From the NCBI RefSeq assembly GCF_900459175.1, contig NZ_UHFA01000002.1, positions 1,860,001 to 1,924,000 of the forward strand: a stretch of DNA of 64,000 nucleotides. The letters run 5' to 3'. The position numbers and the translations under genes were made by a program. Under the pieces are notes generated by a model. That model worked only from the letters and a program-made list of their open reading frames with translations. It made no database searches and was not told the origin of the DNA. Numbering within the stretch: position 1 is the stretch's first letter; the number at the start of each line of letters is the position of its first letter. The DNA comes from Streptococcus downei MFe28. GTDB lineage: Bacteria > Bacillota > Bacilli > Lactobacillales > Streptococcaceae. Positions 62,517 through 64,000 of the stretch are shown here, one piece after another.

Positions 62517-64000
62517 TTAGCGGTCACCCTTGTTGCGGATGACAAAACCATTTTTCTTTTCGCTGGAGGTGCGGTGGGGACGCTTATTGTCCTTCTTGTC
62601 GAAGTCCTTGAAGTTCTTGTTGGACTTGCGTTTGAAGTCGCGACGGCCATTACCATCCCGATTGTCACGGCGGTAGCGATCACGACCACCACGACCACGA
62701 CTATTGCGACCGCCCTTTCCGCCACCACGGTTAGAACCTGATGGTTTAAATGGCAGAGGACGTTCCCGTGAGATTTCAACCTCGGGCATGGTTTCTGGAT
62801 CCTGAACGGTTAGGCTAAGGATGTAGAGGGCCAATTCTTCTGGAGAAAACTCGCCTGCCAGCTTGATGGCATCACCCTTGAATTTGTCAAAATTAGAGCG
62901 AATCGTCTCATCCGCAAAATCCCGTTCAATCTTCTTGAGGGCAACGGCCTTCTTAGCCTGGAAGGCCTCTTGAGCTGTCGCTGGTTTGAGGCCCTTCATG
63001 CGTTTCTTGGTCAGATTCTCAATAATGGAGAGGTAGCCCATTTCATTTGGAGAAACGAAGGTCACGGACTTACCAGACTTTCCGGCACGACCTGTCCGAC
63101 CAATCCGGTGGACATAGCTTTCAGGGTCTTGGGGAATATCATAGTTGTAGACATGGGTTACGCCAGAAATATCGAGGCCGCGGGCAGCCACATCGGTGGC
63201 CACGAGGATATCCAGATTATCGTTTTTAAAATCACGAATAACCCGCAGACGCTTGTTTTGGTCCAAGTCGCCATGGATTCCTTCTGCTCGGTAACCCCGC
63301 AACTTGAGGCCACGGGTCAATTCATCCACCCGACGTTTGGTCCGACCAAAGACGATCGACAATTCTGGTTGTTCGATATCAATCAGTCGGGTCATGGTAT
63401 CAAATTTTTCGCGTTCCTTAACACGGATGTAGAATTGCTCAACATTATCGCTGGTCAACTCCTTAGCCGCAATCTTGACATGCTCAGGCTCTTTCATGAA
63501 TTTGACACCAATTCGCTTGATGGCATCAGGCATGGTAGCTGAGAAAAGTAAGGTTTGGCGCTCATCAGGAACATGGCTGATGATGGCCTCAATATCTTCC
63601 AAGAAGCCCATATTAAGCATTTCATCGGCCTCATCCAAAATCAAGGTTTCAACATGATTGAGCTTGAGAGCCTTGCGTTTAATCAAGTCTAAGAGACGAC
63701 CTGGTGTCCCGACAACAATGTGGGCACCAGAGCGCAGGGCCTTAATTTGCTTGTCAATACTAGAGCCACCGTAAACTGAGCGAACCTTAACGCCCTTTTC
63801 ACGGCCAAAGCGGAAAAGTTCTTCCTGGCTTTGCACAGCCAATTCCCGTGTTGGGGCAATGACCAAGGCCTGGATGACATTATTGTCAATAGCAATTTTA
63901 TTTAGGGTTGGAAGACCGAAAGCCGCCGTTTTACCCGTCCCTGTCTGGGCTTGACCGATAACATCCTTGCCTTCTAAGGCTAGGGGAATGGTCATTTCTT
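62517..64000 (-). CDS. cshA: DEAD-box RNA helicase (CshA type), N-terminus outside window
   Basis: The frame is open to the right edge, so the start and Q motif are missing. Visible: motif I A-Q-T-G-T-G-K-T, P-T-R-E-L-A, D-E-A-D, S-A-T, and in the second domain A-T-D-V-A-A-R-G-L-D and H-R-I-G-R-T-G-R. After the helicase core come a CshA-type helical extension (about 330-410 of the visible part) and a long Gly/Arg/Asp/Lys-rich tail that binds RNA. CshA is part of the RNA degradation complex and helps growth in the cold. The internal ATG at 63993-63995 is not the true start. Confidence 0.93.
   Translation of the reverse strand, partial: EMTIPLALEGKDVIGQAQTGTGKTAAFGLPTLNKIAIDNNVIQALVIAPTRELAVQSQEELFRFGREKGVKVRSVYGGSSIDKQIKALRSGAHIVVGTPGRLLDLIKRKALKLNHVETLILDEADEMLNMGFLEDIEAIISHVPDERQTLLFSATMPDAIKRIGVKFMKEPEHVKIAAKELTSDNVEQFYIRVKEREKFDTMTRLIDIEQPELSIVFGRTKRRVDELTRGLKLRGYRAEGIHGDLDQNKRLRVIRDFKNDNLDILVATDVAARGLDISGVTHVYNYDIPQDPESYVHRIGRTGRAGKSGKSVTFVSPNEMGYLSIIENLTKKRMKGLKPATAQEAFQAKKAVALKKIERDFADETIRSNFDKFKGDAIKLAGEFSPEELALYILSLTVQDPETMPEVEISRERPLPFKPSGSNRGGGKGGRNSRGRGGRDRYRRDNRDGNGRRDFKRKSNKNFKDFDKKDNKRPHRTSSEKKNGFVIRNKGDR

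Noticed and set aside
1..64000. tRNA or rRNA genes
   Set aside because: No T-loop GGTTCRA-type clusters with cloverleaf spacing or rRNA stretches were noticed; a tRNAscan run would settle it.

Overview
The window is a 64-kb piece of a low-to-mid GC Firmicutes chromosome. It is almost certainly a Streptococcus of the mutans group; S. sobrinus, S. downei or a relative is my best guess, not proven. The reasons are the gene set (gapN, ptsHI, nrdHEF, murMN, bacteriocin peptides with double-glycine leaders, a malolactic cluster), the BOX-type dispersed repeats typical of streptococci, and the IS982-family insertion sequences. I see no rRNA, tRNA, CRISPR array or phage module.

Layout. 1-5 kb: a frameshifted secreted or membrane protein at the left edge, a BOX repeat, then the minus-strand operon dinG-tseB-aspB. 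5-9 kb: two serine esterases, an ATP-grasp enzyme and a metallo-beta-lactamase-fold hydrolase. 9-13.4 kb: metE-metF (methionine synthesis) with MET-box-like operators. 14-17.2 kb: a P-type Ca2+/Mn2+ ATPase behind a yybP-ykoY (Mn2+) riboswitch. 17.2-18.4 kb: an IS982-family element that cuts an unidentified ORF remnant. 18.5-23.7 kb: an SLC13 permease, a DUF1934 protein, an HD-domain hydrolase and a repeat-rich gap with two tandem BOX copies. 23.7-27 kb: a HAD phosphatase with murM-murN. 27-29.4 kb: a decayed bacteriocin locus with one intact peptide gene, one frameshifted peptide gene, and a CPBP/CAAX-type immunity-like gene split by a second IS982-family element with a clear 8-bp target duplication. 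29.4-36 kb: tpiA, a PHP phosphatase, a GH73 glucosaminidase, gapN and ptsHI. 36.4-40.3 kb: nrdH-nrdE and, after a terminator, nrdF. 40.5-41.5 kb: an lrgAB/cidAB pair. 41.8-46.1 kb: argCJBD, minus strand. 47-52.5 kb: the xseA-xseB-ispA-tlyA-argR-recN operon. 52.7-57 kb: a membrane protein, a PC4-like protein, a U32 protein and a second bacteriocin-like cluster. 57-62.3 kb: a TrmN6/GIY-YIG fusion and the malolactic cluster mleR<>mleS-mleP. The right edge is a truncated cshA-type DEAD-box helicase.

Links between genes. ArgR is encoded 2.7 kb upstream (in window order, to the right) of the biosynthetic operon it probably controls. GapN, TpiA, HPr and Enzyme I tie central glycolysis to sugar uptake. 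MurMN and the GH73 enzyme act on the cell wall. The malolactic genes give acid tolerance. The most unusual things are: the eight BOX-like repeats, all in one orientation and built from interchangeable mini-hairpins; three genes whose -10 box lies only 6-9 bp before the start codon (leaderless mRNAs); a BOX copy inserted between a riboswitch terminator and its gene; and two bacteriocin loci, one of them caught in the act of decay. I found no convincing wholly new multi-gene defence or biosynthetic system. All family assignments are from reading motifs by eye.
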